From Alphaproteobacteria bacterium (lineage in GTDB: Bacteria; Myxococcota_A; UBA796; CAJQPC01), in NCBI GenBank assembly GCA_020632795.1, contig JACKEV010000011.1, forward strand, positions 434,001 through 498,000: a DNA stretch of 64,000 nt, written 5' to 3'. Shown here in pieces: positions 25,323 to 34,142 of the stretch. The notes beneath the pieces are model-generated. The model was not told where the DNA came from and ran no database searches. It saw nothing but the letters and a program-made list of their open reading frames with translations. The translations under genes and the position numbers were made by a program. How positions within the stretch are numbered: position 1 is the first letter of the stretch; each line of letters begins with the position of its first letter.

Positions 25323-26813
25323 GTGAGCCCAGAGGGTCAACCAGAACAAGGAACCGAGCCTCGTCGTCGCAGGGCAAGTCTGGTGTTGTGGCAGATCTGC
25401 CGGCATGGCGAGCGTCATTCCAAGGATCTGCCGCGATGCCGGGCGCCGGCCTGCGGCGGCGAAGCGAAGCGTTCCTTGTTCTGGTTGACCCTCTCAGGGC
25501 TGCTGCTGTCGGCCTGCGCGAGAGAGATCCCGCCGCACCTGCGCGTCGAGGCCCCCGCGGCCTCGTCCGAGGCGGCGCCGATCGCCTCCGAGACCGACGC
25601 CCTGGCCGCCCTGCTGCGGGGCGATCCCCTGGCCCGTCGCCCGGCGCTCCTCGATGATGCCCAGCTTGTCGGCATCTCGGAAGCCGAGGCGCTCAAGGCG
25701 TGGCTCGAACTCGCTCGTGAGGCCCCCGAGACCGCGGCCCCCCTGCAGGCGCTGGCGGCGCAGGCGCCGGGGACGGTCGCGGTGGGGCTCTCCCGGGGCT
25801 GGCGGCTGGGCCGGGTGGAGGCCACCACCCCCTCCTTGTTGGCCGAGGACCGCGCCGCCTGGCGCGACGCCCTGCTCTGGCTGAGCGCCCTGGGTCCTGC
25901 CCCCGAGCTGAGCGCGGGCCGCTCCCCTTGGGCCTGGCTTCCCCAGGGGGAGCGCCCCGTCGAGGACATGCTGGCCTACGGCGAGGCCTGGGTGCTGCGG
26001 GGTTGGCTCGACGGCCCGGACGTGCCCGTCGGGCCGGTGGTCGAGGCGCTTCAGGCCACCGCCTACGACCGGCTGGCGCTCTCCCCGGAGGGCCGGCTGC
26101 TGCGCGCCCGCATGACCCCGAACGCGGCCCCCGCCGATCTGACCGCCCTGGACCGCCTGGTGGACCTCTGGCTGGAGCGCGCCGCCGCGGACCGGGACAG
26201 CGAGCAGGAGGCCCACCGCGCCCGCTGCGAGGCCCTGGCCGTCGAGCTGGGGCTGGAGGAGGAGGGCCGGCTGCCCGATCCGCTGCCTGCGCTCGCCGAG
26301 CAGGTCTTCGAGGGCTACGCCGCCTCGGGCACGCCGGACGCGACGGGCGCGGCGCTCACCGCGTGGTCCCTGCGCCGGTGGGCCGGGGGGTGCGCCGGGT
26401 GCGCCGGTCTGGACCGTGGCGCCACCCTGGGCGCGGTCGAGCGCTGGTCCGACGCCCTGGCGCCGCGCGTGGCCGCCGCCCGGCTCGCCATGCTCAAGGA
26501 CGCGGTGGATCGCTTCGAGGTCGGGCTCAAGCACAACCGGATGGGGGAGAGCGCCGTCCGGCTCGCCGACGCGCTGCTGGGCACCGGCGCGGGCCCCATC
26601 GACGTCACCTTCCTGGAGCGGGGGGCGCCCGCGCCGGGCACCTGGCTCACCCTCACCCGCGCCACCGGCGCGCCGGACGGGGCGACGCCCGAGGACGGCC
26701 TCGCCGCCTTGCGGGCCTGGTTGGCCGCCCAGGCCGACCGCGTGGCCGAGGACCCGGCCGCCCCCGAGGCCTGGAAGACCTGGGCCGCGCGCATCGCCCG
26801 CCGCGCCCGATGA
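25323..26813 (+). CDS. Lipoprotein of unknown function; start region overlaps a long hairpin
   Basis: 496 residues if begun at the GTG at 25323, which has GAGGAG just upstream. The hydrophobic lipoprotein leader (FWLTLSGLLLSAC) lies only at residues 53-65, too far in for a signal peptide. A TTG at 25476 would place the lipobox Cys at residue 14 but lies in the right arm of the hairpin at 25331-25494. The mature protein is Ala/Leu-rich and helical, possibly TPR-like, with an AGGCAGCAGL segment. No family recognised. The next gene overlaps by ATGA. Either the element was inserted over the old start or the leader is structured RNA. Confidence 0.6.
   Translation: MSPEGQPEQGTEPRRRRASLVLWQICRHGERHSKDLPRCRAPACGGEAKRSLFWLTLSGLLLSACAREIPPHLRVEAPAASSEAAPIASETDALAALLRGDPLARRPALLDDAQLVGISEAEALKAWLELAREAPETAAPLQALAAQAPGTVAVGLSRGWRLGRVEATTPSLLAEDRAAWRDALLWLSALGPAPELSAGRSPWAWLPQGERPVEDMLAYGEAWVLRGWLDGPDVPVGPVVEALQATAYDRLALSPEGRLLRARMTPNAAPADLTALDRLVDLWLERAAADRDSEQEAHRARCEALAVELGLEEEGRLPDPLPALAEQVFEGYAASGTPDATGAALTAWSLRRWAGGCAGCAGLDRGATLGAVERWSDALAPRVAAARLAMLKDAVDRFEVGLKHNRMGESAVRLADALLGTGAGPIDVTFLERGAPAPGTWLTLTRATGAPDGATPEDGLAALRAWLAAQADRVAEDPAAPEAWKTWAARIARRAR
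25331..25494. repeat. 164-nt extended hairpin with 24-bp perfect terminal inverted repeat
   Basis: Positions 25331-25354 are the exact reverse complement of 25471-25494. Inside, after a 6/8-nt internal loop, 25361-25373 pairs with 25450-25462 (13 bp). After a 4/5-nt loop, 25378-25397 pairs with 25425-25444 (20 bp), leaving a 27-nt loop. On the plus strand all eight non-Watson-Crick positions in these stems are G.U; none is A.C. This favours a plus-strand RNA structure. It lies between divergent hydrolase and lipoprotein genes and overlaps the N-terminal reading frames of both. Confidence 0.85.
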
Positions 26814-27562
26814 GCCCGGAGGTCCTCGCCCTTCGGGCCGAGCGGCTGCGGTTCCGCCTGCGGTACCACCTGGGTGGAGACCCGCGGCGCCTCGCCACGC
26901 TGGTCGAGGGCCTGCGCCGCGAGGTCCCCTACCACCCCCTGGTCCTGAACATCGCGGCCTGGGAGACCCTGCCGGAGACCGCGCTGCCGCCCGCCGAGAC
27001 CGCGCTCAGCCCTGCAGCGGAGCACTTCCGCGCCGGGCGCTTCGAAGAGGCCCTGGCCGCCGCCCGCGCGCTGGGCTCCCCGGCCGCCCGCCTCGCGCAG
27101 GGGGACGTGGCCCTCCACCTGGGGCGCCTGGACGAGGCCGAGGGCTGCTACCAGGACGCCGCCCGCGCCCTCGGCCCCCTCCCCCCGCTCCTCACCCGCC
27201 ACGGCACCGTCGCCCTGCGCCGGGAGGATCTCGACGGGGCGTGGGCGATGGCCGTGGAGGCCCTGGTCGGCAACCCCCTCTACGGCACCGCCCGGCGCAT
27301 GCTCGTGGAGCTGGCCGAGCTGCGCGGAGGCTGGCTGGTGCCGCTGCCGTTGCGGGTGACGCCGGGCTTCAGCGAGGCCGAGGTGCGCGCCGTGCGGGAC
27401 CATTGGCACGCGGAGGGCCTGGAGGAGGCCGCGGTCCACGTCCACACGCTCTCGGTCGAGCGCGCGCCTGACTTCCGGCGGTGGTCACTGGACCACCCGC
27501 AGGCCCTGCGCCGGTTCTTCGACCAGGGCCTGCGCGGCGATCAGATGCCGGTGCAGTTGTAG
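26810..27562 (+). CDS. TPR-like helical protein
   Basis: 250 residues; the ATG overlaps the stop of the preceding lipoprotein gene, so the two form an operon. AAEHFRAGRFEEALAAARAL and RLAQGDVALHLGRLDEAEGC are tetratricopeptide-type helix pairs spaced about 34 residues. No signal peptide. The C-terminal 80 residues are unrecognised. Its last 22 bases overlap the 3' end of the convergent MopE/lamin-tail gene. TPRs imply a protein-binding role, perhaps with the lipoprotein encoded upstream. Confidence 0.7.
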   Translation: MSPEVLALRAERLRFRLRYHLGGDPRRLATLVEGLRREVPYHPLVLNIAAWETLPETALPPAETALSPAAEHFRAGRFEEALAAARALGSPAARLAQGDVALHLGRLDEAEGCYQDAARALGPLPPLLTRHGTVALRREDLDGAWAMAVEALVGNPLYGTARRMLVELAELRGGWLVPLPLRVTPGFSEAEVRAVRDHWHAEGLEEAAVHVHTLSVERAPDFRRWSLDHPQALRRFFDQGLRGDQMPVQL

Positions 27563-29445
27563 GTCAGGGTGACCGAGTCCGTCGCCGAGGTCACGCCGTA
27601 GCAGTCGGTGACCTGGAGCTGCACCACCACCGGGACGGAGTTGGTGGAGCCGTAGGTCGCGCTCAGGCCACCGACCGTGACCGTGGGGGTCGGGCTGGTG
27701 GTGCTGTTGATCGAGGCGTAGGAGCTGTTGGAGATGATCGACCAGCTGTAGGTCATGTGGTCCGAGCTGTTGACGTCCGAGGAGTCCGAGGCGTCCAGCG
27801 TGAAGTCGCGGTCGGAGCAGTCCGAGCAGGTGTAGTAGGCGCCGTAGCTCCAGGCCTGGCAGGTCTGGGACTCGGAGTAGCTCTGGTCGGCGCCGGCGTC
27901 CGCCACCGGGGCGGTGTTGTTGGACTGGGTGCCGATGGTGGCGGAGACCGTGACCGGGAAGGAGTCCGTGCCGCCGTCGTTCACCGTCAGCGTGAAGGTG
28001 TAGTTCCCCGCGACGTCCGGGGTGAACGTCGGGTTCATGCTGGAGGAGGTATTGATGTCAGCGCTGGTCAACGCGGAGGCGCCAGGGGCCGAGGTCAGCT
28101 CCCACCGGTAGGTCAGCGCCGAGCCGTCGGGGTCCGAGGACGCGGCGCCGTTGAGGTAGAGGATGTCGCAGTGCAGCAGCGAGGACACGGCGTCGACAGA
28201 GGCCACCGCCGTGGGCATCTGCTCGGCGTCGCCGTCGCAGTCGTTGTCCACGTTGGGGGTGATCTCCGGGGCGCCTGGGTAGACCTCGTTGTTGTCGTCG
28301 TCGCAGTCGCCGTCGTCGCCGCTGTAGCCGTCGCCGTCGTGGTCGAAGGTGGAGCACAGCTCGTTGGGCTCGCCGGGGGAGCCCTGGTCCCGGCGCTCGC
28401 CCCAGGACTCGGTGGCCGCGCACCAATAGGCGGCGTCACCGGTGAACTCGGGGCCGTAGAAGCCCGGGTCGAGGCCGATGCTGGCGCCGTCGGGGTCAGG
28501 CATGGTGGCGCCGTCGTCCCAGCTCACCTGGTGCAGCACGACGCCGTCGGCCGAGAGGATGAGGTCGTCCGACTCGTTGGAGAGGGAGACGTTGCTGTAG
28601 ACGTAGTCGACGTCCACGCCACCGTTGGTGGCCCGATCGCCGTTGATGCCGAGCACCGCGACCTCACCGGCGCCGAGGACGAGGGTGTCCCGGGAGGTGA
28701 TCTGGTGGTAGTCGCCGTCCGAGCCGCTGATCACCAGGCCGTTGAGGGTGAAGTCGGCCTCGGAGTTGTTGTAGACCTCGAACCACTCGCCGCGGGGGTC
28801 GGAGACCGCGCCCGGGTTGGCCATGATCTCGACGATGATCAGGGCGCCCTCGGCGAAGGAGCCCTCGTCATAGAGGCCGTCGCAGTCGTTGTCGACGCCG
28901 TCCTCGGGGACCTCGGTGTTGCCGGGGTATGCGTCCGCGTCATCGTCGTCGCAGTCGCCGTCGCAGGTGGTCACGCCGTCGCCGTCCTGGTCGTAGCCTT
29001 CGTCGACCAGGCCGTCGTTGTCGTTGTCCAGCCCGTCGCACTGCTCGTCCAGCTCGCAGTCCGCGACGCCGTCGCCGTCGACATCCGGGAAGCCCTCGTC
29101 CACCACCGCGTCGCCGTCGTTGTCCAGCCCGTCGCACTCCTCGCTGTCGAGGCAGTCGGCGGTGCCGTCGCCGTCGCCGTCGCCGAAGCCTTCGTCCACC
29201 AGGCCGTTGCAGTTGTCGTCGATGGCGTTGCAGTCCTCGCTGCGGCCGGGGAAGATCTGCGCGTTGTTGTCGTCGCAGTCGCCGTCGTTGGCGGTCACGC
29301 CGTCCCCGTCGTTGTCGACCACTTCTGGGAACGTGTCGGCCCCCGTGGTGTCGATCGAGGATTCGGAGGGGCCATCATCCTTGTCTCCGCAGCTCGCGGC
29401 GAGGAGGGCGCAGACGACGAGGAGAGGTGCGGCGTTGACCTTCAT
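27541..29445 (-). CDS. Large lipoprotein with MopE repeats, lamin-tail domain and PKD-like domains
   Basis: 634 residues, ATG with GGAGGA upstream; lipobox LAASC at the end of a clear signal peptide. Residues ~40-195 hold at least four MopE-type units (CNAIDDNCNGLVDEG, CDGLDNDGDAVVDEG, CDGLDNDNDGLVDEG, DGVDNDCDGLYDEG). A lamin-tail (LTD) beta sandwich follows (ALIIVEIMANPG, RGEWFEVYNNS). Another MopE unit and two PKD-like domains with Ser/Thr-rich strands complete it. Calcium-binding surface protein by analogy; no catalytic motif. Convergent overlap of 22 bp with the TPR gene. Confidence 0.88.
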   Translation of the reverse strand: MKVNAAPLLVVCALLAASCGDKDDGPSESSIDTTGADTFPEVVDNDGDGVTANDGDCDDNNAQIFPGRSEDCNAIDDNCNGLVDEGFGDGDGDGTADCLDSEECDGLDNDGDAVVDEGFPDVDGDGVADCELDEQCDGLDNDNDGLVDEGYDQDGDGVTTCDGDCDDDDADAYPGNTEVPEDGVDNDCDGLYDEGSFAEGALIIVEIMANPGAVSDPRGEWFEVYNNSEADFTLNGLVISGSDGDYHQITSRDTLVLGAGEVAVLGINGDRATNGGVDVDYVYSNVSLSNESDDLILSADGVVLHQVSWDDGATMPDPDGASIGLDPGFYGPEFTGDAAYWCAATESWGERRDQGSPGEPNELCSTFDHDGDGYSGDDGDCDDDNNEVYPGAPEITPNVDNDCDGDAEQMPTAVASVDAVSSLLHCDILYLNGAASSDPDGSALTYRWELTSAPGASALTSADINTSSSMNPTFTPDVAGNYTFTLTVNDGGTDSFPVTVSATIGTQSNNTAPVADAGADQSYSESQTCQAWSYGAYYTCSDCSDRDFTLDASDSSDVNSSDHMTYSWSIISNSSYASINSTTSPTPTVTVGGLSATYGSTNSVPVVVQLQVTDCYGVTSATDSVTLTYNCTGI

Positions 29446-29630
29446 GGAGAGTCCTCCGGGTCAGGGGAGAATCGGGCTGGATCGGTGGGGAGACGGAGGG
29501 CCTGATGCCTTCAAGGGACATTCGCGCTGAACGATAGCCGATCCCTCGCCTCGACCGCAACGTCCTCTTGACATTCTCTTCATGATCGAGACCCCTGCTC
29601 CACGCTGCCCCGTCACGCTCCAAAAAAATA

Positions 29631-29656
29631 TTGACACGGCCCGCAGGTACGATAAG
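29631..29656 (+). promoter_or_regulatory. Promoter-like -35/-10 upstream of tRNA-Gly
   Basis: A perfect TTGACA at 29631-29636 lies just after an A-run, and GATAAG at 29651-29656 may be the -10. The spacing of 14 is short, so the exact -10 is uncertain, but this is the only consensus -35 in a GC-rich area and sits 30 bases before the tRNA. Confidence 0.5.
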
Positions 29657-29688
29657 TGCGGTGGCGTTCCCGAAATCGGGACCCCTGA

Positions 29689-29763
<75 letters not shown>

Positions 29764-29765
29764 TC

Positions 29766-29792
29766 CCAGCCGCGCCTTCCTGGCGCGGCTGG
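29766..29792. terminator. Terminator hairpin between tRNA-Gly and the glycosyltransferase gene
   Basis: CCAGCCGCGCC (29766-29776), loop TTCCT, GGCGCGGCTGG (29782-29792): a perfect 11-bp stem. It lies between convergent transcription units and could stop both; the T-tract is weak (TCTGCTTC). Confidence 0.7.
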
Positions 29793-29811
29793 TCTGCTTC
29801 AGGCGCTCGCC

Positions 29812-30996
29812 TCAGCCCGCCTTGCCGTCCACGAACCGACGGCCCTTCCAGCTCGACTCCACCACCATCAGGGAGCGCAGCAGGATCCAGCAGAAGATGA
29901 GGTTGCCGAGCGGGTGGCTCAAGGCGTGCCAGCCGCTGCGGCCGTCGTGCCGCTCCAGGCGCCAGCGGAAGAGGTGGATCATGGCGATGATGACCAGCAG
30001 CCAGCCGATCCACAGCGGCCCGGCCAGGTGCCAGCCCAGGGCCAGCCGGGCCACCGCGACGCCGAGCAGGATCAGGTAGGGCAGGAGCGTGCTGGTGAAG
30101 ACGAAGAGGACAGCGCCCGCCGCCAGCAGCGGCTGGCGGTCCATGCCCTCGTAGAGGTTCTTGGTGTAACCGGCGACGATCTCGCGCAGGGAGGTGTAGA
30201 GCCGCACCGAAAAGGCGCCCGGCGCGCGGAAGAGGCCCGTCGGCAGCGCGCGGCGCTTGAAGGCGCGGGCCAGCCGGACGTCCTCCAGGACCTCCCCGGC
30301 GACGGCCTCGTGGCCGTCGATCGCGTCGTAGGCCTCCCGGGTCACCAGGATGAACTGGCCGTTGGCGAAGGCCTCGGGGCGCCCGCGGTCGTTGACCGCG
30401 TCGAGGTCCACCGCCCCCCGGATGAACCAGCCCACGACCGGCACGACCGCGCGCTCCCAGAAGCCCCGGAGATCCCAGTCCCCGAACAGCGAGACCATCG
30501 CGAGCCCGCCCTCGGTGAGGCGGCGCACCGCTGCGGAGGCGGCCCAGGGCGCGATCCGCACGTCCGCGTCGATGAACAGCAGCAGCTCGCCGTTGGATTC
30601 GCCTGCGGCGCGCAGGCACGCCCAGGGTTTGCCGGCCCAGCCCGGCGGAGGCTCGGTGCCCTCGACCACCCGCAGGCGAGGGTCCCCGGCGGCTGCGGTT
30701 CGGACTTCCTCGGCGGTGCCGTCCTCGGAGCGGTCGTCGACCACGACCACCTCCAGCTCGGGGTAGTCCGAGGCCAGGGCCGCGCGCACGCAGGCCCCGA
30801 TGTTGCCGGCCTCATTCCGCGCCGGGATGCAGATCGACAGGCGGGGCGCCGGCTCGGGCGGCGACGCCGGCCCCAGCCGCCAGCGCTCTCCCCAGCGCCC
30901 GACCCCGGCGGCGAGCCCGGCCCAGACCAGGGTCATCAGCGCCAGGTAGCCGCCCCCCAGCAGCGCGCTGAACGCCGGCTCGCCCCACCGGATCAC
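29812..30996 (-). CDS. Membrane-anchored family 2 glycosyltransferase
   Basis: 394 residues from the GTG at 30996, which overlaps the stop of the next upstream gene (GTGA). An N-terminal membrane helix (~10-30) precedes a GT-A domain: LSICIPARNEAGNIG, VVVVDDRSEDGT and the DxD motif LLFIDADVRI. EVLEDVRLARAFKRR fits the ED acceptor region of GT2. Three or more C-terminal hydrophobic helices follow. The order resembles HpnI/CrtQ-like or lipid-linked sugar transferases. It is the last gene of a three-gene operon that probably makes a glycolipid or modified carotenoid; the substrate is not visible. Confidence 0.85.
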   Translation of the reverse strand: MIRWGEPAFSALLGGGYLALMTLVWAGLAAGVGRWGERWRLGPASPPEPAPRLSICIPARNEAGNIGACVRAALASDYPELEVVVVDDRSEDGTAEEVRTAAAGDPRLRVVEGTEPPPGWAGKPWACLRAAGESNGELLLFIDADVRIAPWAASAAVRRLTEGGLAMVSLFGDWDLRGFWERAVVPVVGWFIRGAVDLDAVNDRGRPEAFANGQFILVTREAYDAIDGHEAVAGEVLEDVRLARAFKRRALPTGLFRAPGAFSVRLYTSLREIVAGYTKNLYEGMDRQPLLAAGAVLFVFTSTLLPYLILLGVAVARLALGWHLAGPLWIGWLLVIIAMIHLFRWRLERHDGRSGWHALSHPLGNLIFCWILLRSLMVVESSWKGRRFVDGKAG

Positions 30997-32141
30997 AGCG
31001 GCTCGCCCCGACCGCCGCGCACGACGTAGCGGCCGGCCTCTGCGGGCGGGTGGACGAGCGCGGTCTCGGCCACCAGGGCGACCCCAGGCGGGATCGCCCG
31101 CCCCGGCGCGATGGACACGCCGCACCCCACCACCGCGTCGGCCCCCAGGCACACCCCGGCCAGGCCGAGCGGCGCGTCGACCCGACCTTCGCCGACCGCG
31201 ATCCGGACCGCCCGACCCAGGCCCTGGTCCATGCCGTAGGCGCCGCGCTTCAACGACGCGCCCGTCCCCAGCACGGAGAGCTGGGTGACGCCCCCGATCA
31301 TGGCGTCGGCTCCGATCACGCTGTACTTCAGCATCGCCTGTCGCTGTACCACGGCCCCCGGCCCCGCGACGACCCCCTCGCATAGCGCCAGGGCCTCGAC
31401 CCGGACCCCCGCGCCCAGGATGGCGCCCCGCACCACAGCCCCGGGGCCCACCGAGGCGCCCTCCCCCAGCCAGCTCGCCTCCACGATGGCGCTCGGATGG
31501 ACCTGCACGCCGGGCCCCCGCCACCCCAGCCCGGCGACCACCCGCTGCGGCCGGAGGCTGCCCACCCGCAGCGCCGCGGCGGCAAGACGCCAGAGCATCA
31601 CCGGCGCCGAGCGCCCCACCAGCGCCCCCCACAGCCCAGGCGGCAGGCCGAACAGGTTGGCCCACAGGAGCTGGAGCCAGTGGCGCACCCGCACCGCGAA
31701 GCGGTCGCTGAGGGGGAAGCCGTCCTGCCCGCCGGGCATGGGGATGGGGACGAGCCGCTCCTTGGGATCGAGGGTCACCACGGGGGTGTCCCGGATCAGC
31801 ACGGGCACCGCCGCGGCGCGCTCGGGCACATAGACGATGTCGTGGGCGCCTTCATCCCCCAGCCCGACCTCGGCGAGCAGCGCCCCGAGCTGCCCCCCCA
31901 GCCGCAGGCGACAGGAGGAGCCGCAGGCCCGCCCCGCGGCGAGGGCCGCCGAGAGCGCGTCGGGCCCGAGCACGGTGCCGTCCTCGACAATGAGGTGCTC
32001 GGTGCGGGGCAGCGCCTCGATCCGCATCCCGGCGGCCGCGACGGCGTCCCGGGTGGCCTCGCCCAGCCGCCCGAAGGCCGCGGGGGCGTCGGCACCCGGG
32101 CCCAGGCCCTCCACCTCGCCGTCCCAGGGGAGCAGCCGCAC
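30993..32141 (-). CDS. Left-handed beta-helix (hexapeptide repeat) protein
   Basis: 382 residues from a GTG at 32141; a TTG at 32150 overlapping the upstream gene is the alternative. The C-terminal ~170 residues contain hexapeptide repeats ([I/V]-G-x-G-A-x) such as IVEASWLGEGASVGPGAVV and CLGADAVVGCGVSIAPG, as in acyltransferases and sugar nucleotidyltransferases (GlmU C-terminal half). The N-terminal half lacks an intact nucleotidyltransferase signature. One hydrophobic patch (~160-185) could be membrane-associated. Probably acyl- or nucleotidyl-transfer in surface polysaccharide or lipid assembly, by operon context. Confidence 0.75.
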   Translation of the reverse strand: MRLLPWDGEVEGLGPGADAPAAFGRLGEATRDAVAAAGMRIEALPRTEHLIVEDGTVLGPDALSAALAAGRACGSSCRLRLGGQLGALLAEVGLGDEGAHDIVYVPERAAAVPVLIRDTPVVTLDPKERLVPIPMPGGQDGFPLSDRFAVRVRHWLQLLWANLFGLPPGLWGALVGRSAPVMLWRLAAAALRVGSLRPQRVVAGLGWRGPGVQVHPSAIVEASWLGEGASVGPGAVVRGAILGAGVRVEALALCEGVVAGPGAVVQRQAMLKYSVIGADAMIGGVTQLSVLGTGASLKRGAYGMDQGLGRAVRIAVGEGRVDAPLGLAGVCLGADAVVGCGVSIAPGRAIPPGVALVAETALVHPPAEAGRYVVRGGRGEPL

Positions 32142-32143
32142 CG

Positions 32144-33877
32144 CTACCAAAGCTGGTGCACCCGGATGCCCGGGGCCTCCTGCGCCGCGGGCATCCAGCG
32201 CTTCACCGCGACGACCGCCGCGTCGTGCATGTCGGGGCGGGCCATGGGGTCGATGTGCACGACGAGGTAGCGGATGCCCTCGCGCCGGGCGACGCGCTCC
32301 ACGGCCTGCTGGAAGGCCTCCCCCTCCAGCCCGGCGTCCGCGGCGTCGAGCATCGCCCCCCAGACAGCCCGCGCCGGGCGGTTGTTGGGGAAGTTGAGGC
32401 CGGCGGCGAGGGGCTTGTGGTGCACCGTCTGCTCATACAGATACCCCCGCCCCCCCACGACCGGGAAGTTCATCACCGCGCCCTCCGGGGCGTCCGCCAG
32501 CCACACGATGGGCTCGGGCACGACGGCCGACTCGGTGTCGGGCAGCCCGCGCGTCGGGGCGGCGAGCCGCAGGTCCAGCAGGATGAGCAGCGCGGCGAGC
32601 GGCGCGAGGCGGGGTCGGCCGACGACCGCGCCCCCCGCCAGGACCGCGAGCGCGAGGCTGGGCATCATCGACAGACGATACAGCAGGGACAGCGACGAGA
32701 AGGGCGGGAGCTGCTCCACGAGGAAGTACGGCAGCGGGACCGCGAGGCGCCCGCGCAGGATCAAGGGCTGGCCGTCGACCGCCACCACCGGCCCCATCGC
32801 GAGCACGAAGCCCGCCGCGCCGGCCAGCAGGAGCGCCCCCCGTCCCTCCCCTCGGCCCCGGCCGAGCGCGGCGCCCAGCGCGCTGAGCGCGAGCAGCGAC
32901 CACCCCAGGTAGTGGCAGTGGATGAACTCCTCTCCGTAGCGGGAGACCTTGCGGAAGTCCGGGGACCGCCAGTCCCCCACCATCCACCACCCCCGCGGGT
33001 CCGCCACGCCGACGGTACGCCGCACGGACATCAGCTCCCGGGTGTGCTTGATCCCGACCAGGTTGTCGGGTTGGGTGGAGCCCGCCTTCATCAGCCCGGC
33101 CACCGGTGCGGTCAGGGCCACCCCCAGAGCGGCGGTCAAGGCCAGGCGCCGCCCGCGCGCCCGCCACCCCTCGGCCCCCACGCCGACCACCAGGGTCGCC
33201 CCCCAGAACATCCAGGCGCAGAGGCCGCTGTACCAGTTGCCCAGCCCGGCCAGCATCAGGCCCAGCCCGGCGAGGGCCTGGCGCCGGGCCCCGCCCTCCC
33301 GGGCGGCCTGCAGGGTCAGGAGGCAGGACAGCGCCAGCCAGCCGCCGCAGAGCGACTCCGACGTGCCGTTGTGGATCGCGGAGACGAGCACCGGCGCGCA
33401 GCCGTAGGCGACCCCGGCGATCCAGCCGGCCGGCTCGGAGCGGAAGACCGCGCGGGCGAGGGCGTGGGCCGCCATCGCGGAGAAGACGACGTGCCCCAGC
33501 ACGAGCAGGGTGTAGGCGACCGCTGGCCCGAGCGTGACGACGACGGGGGCGGCCAGCAGGGCGTTGAGGGGATCGGCGACCACCAGGACCCCCCCGTCCG
33601 GCCACCCCAGCAGCCCTGTTCGCCACGGGAGGCGCCCTGCAGTCAGCTCGTGGGGTACGAACCACAGGCCCCAGAGGGAGTTCCAGAGGTCGGTGCGCCC
33701 GGCCCCCGGCACGCGCTCACCCAGGTGGGCCGCCGTCGGCCAGGTCAGGCCGATCGCCATCGTCAGGTACACGATCAGGGCGAGCAGGTGGCGACGAATG
33801 GGCCCGGCTCCGTGGGGCGTCCGCCGGAGAGTAGCGCACCGGGCCCGATCGTGCCTGGGGCGGCCAGAGTTATCCAC
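32144..33877 (-). CDS. Multi-spanning membrane protein, GT-C-like
   Basis: Up to 577 residues from a GTG at 33877, but this start sits inside a DnaA box and the true start may be nearer LLALIVYLTMAIGLTWP. About ten hydrophobic helices are seen, then a soluble C-terminal domain. The first extracytoplasmic loop has RTDLWNSLWGLWF and the second DPLNALLAAP, typical of uncharacterised GT-C-like polyprenyl-phosphate glycosyltransferases. First gene of the operon with the acyltransferase-like and GT2 genes. Likely transfers or flips a sugar at the inner membrane; this is inference. Confidence 0.75.
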   Translation of the reverse strand: MDNSGRPRHDRARCATLRRTPHGAGPIRRHLLALIVYLTMAIGLTWPTAAHLGERVPGAGRTDLWNSLWGLWFVPHELTAGRLPWRTGLLGWPDGGVLVVADPLNALLAAPVVVTLGPAVAYTLLVLGHVVFSAMAAHALARAVFRSEPAGWIAGVAYGCAPVLVSAIHNGTSESLCGGWLALSCLLTLQAAREGGARRQALAGLGLMLAGLGNWYSGLCAWMFWGATLVVGVGAEGWRARGRRLALTAALGVALTAPVAGLMKAGSTQPDNLVGIKHTRELMSVRRTVGVADPRGWWMVGDWRSPDFRKVSRYGEEFIHCHYLGWSLLALSALGAALGRGRGEGRGALLLAGAAGFVLAMGPVVAVDGQPLILRGRLAVPLPYFLVEQLPPFSSLSLLYRLSMMPSLALAVLAGGAVVGRPRLAPLAALLILLDLRLAAPTRGLPDTESAVVPEPIVWLADAPEGAVMNFPVVGGRGYLYEQTVHHKPLAAGLNFPNNRPARAVWGAMLDAADAGLEGEAFQQAVERVARREGIRYLVVHIDPMARPDMHDAAVVAVKRWMPAAQEAPGIRVHQLW

Positions 33878-34063
33878 AGGCTGTGGACAACTGCCCCGGT
33901 GACGCCTTCAGACCATTTTTCGTCCACGCTGGCCGACAATTTTGTCAAACACAAGAAATCATTGTTGATTTTCATTGCTCAATTTTTGAGCAATTCCACT
34001 GAAAACGGCCCTGACGGTTGCTCTGAGGCCCTTCGGAGGGCCGCGCACACCGAGTTGTCCACA
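33870..34063. other. AT-rich island with DnaA-box-like sites
   Basis: TTATCCACA at 33870-33878 is a consensus DnaA box. TGTGGACAA at 33882-33890 and TTGTCCACA at 34055-34063 are one-mismatch boxes, the first two facing each other. Between them 33911-34010 is strikingly AT-rich for this genome and holds small palindromes (GACAA..TTGTC at 33935-33946; ATTGCTCA..TGAGCAAT at 33974-33994). This could be an origin, a DnaA-titration site or a regulatory region. dnaA, dnaN, gyrB, parA and rpmH are not in the window. Confidence 0.55.
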
Positions 34064-34142
34064 AGGCGAAGAGGAGACTGCGATGTGCCGGTTCACAGCA
34101 GCGCAGAGACGGGATATCAGGGGACTCCACCGGAGGTATCCC

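Noticed and set aside
25331..25494. Integron attC site
   Set aside because: The size and palindromic form fit loosely, but the RYYYAAC/GTTRRRY ends are not found and there is no integrase or cassette array.
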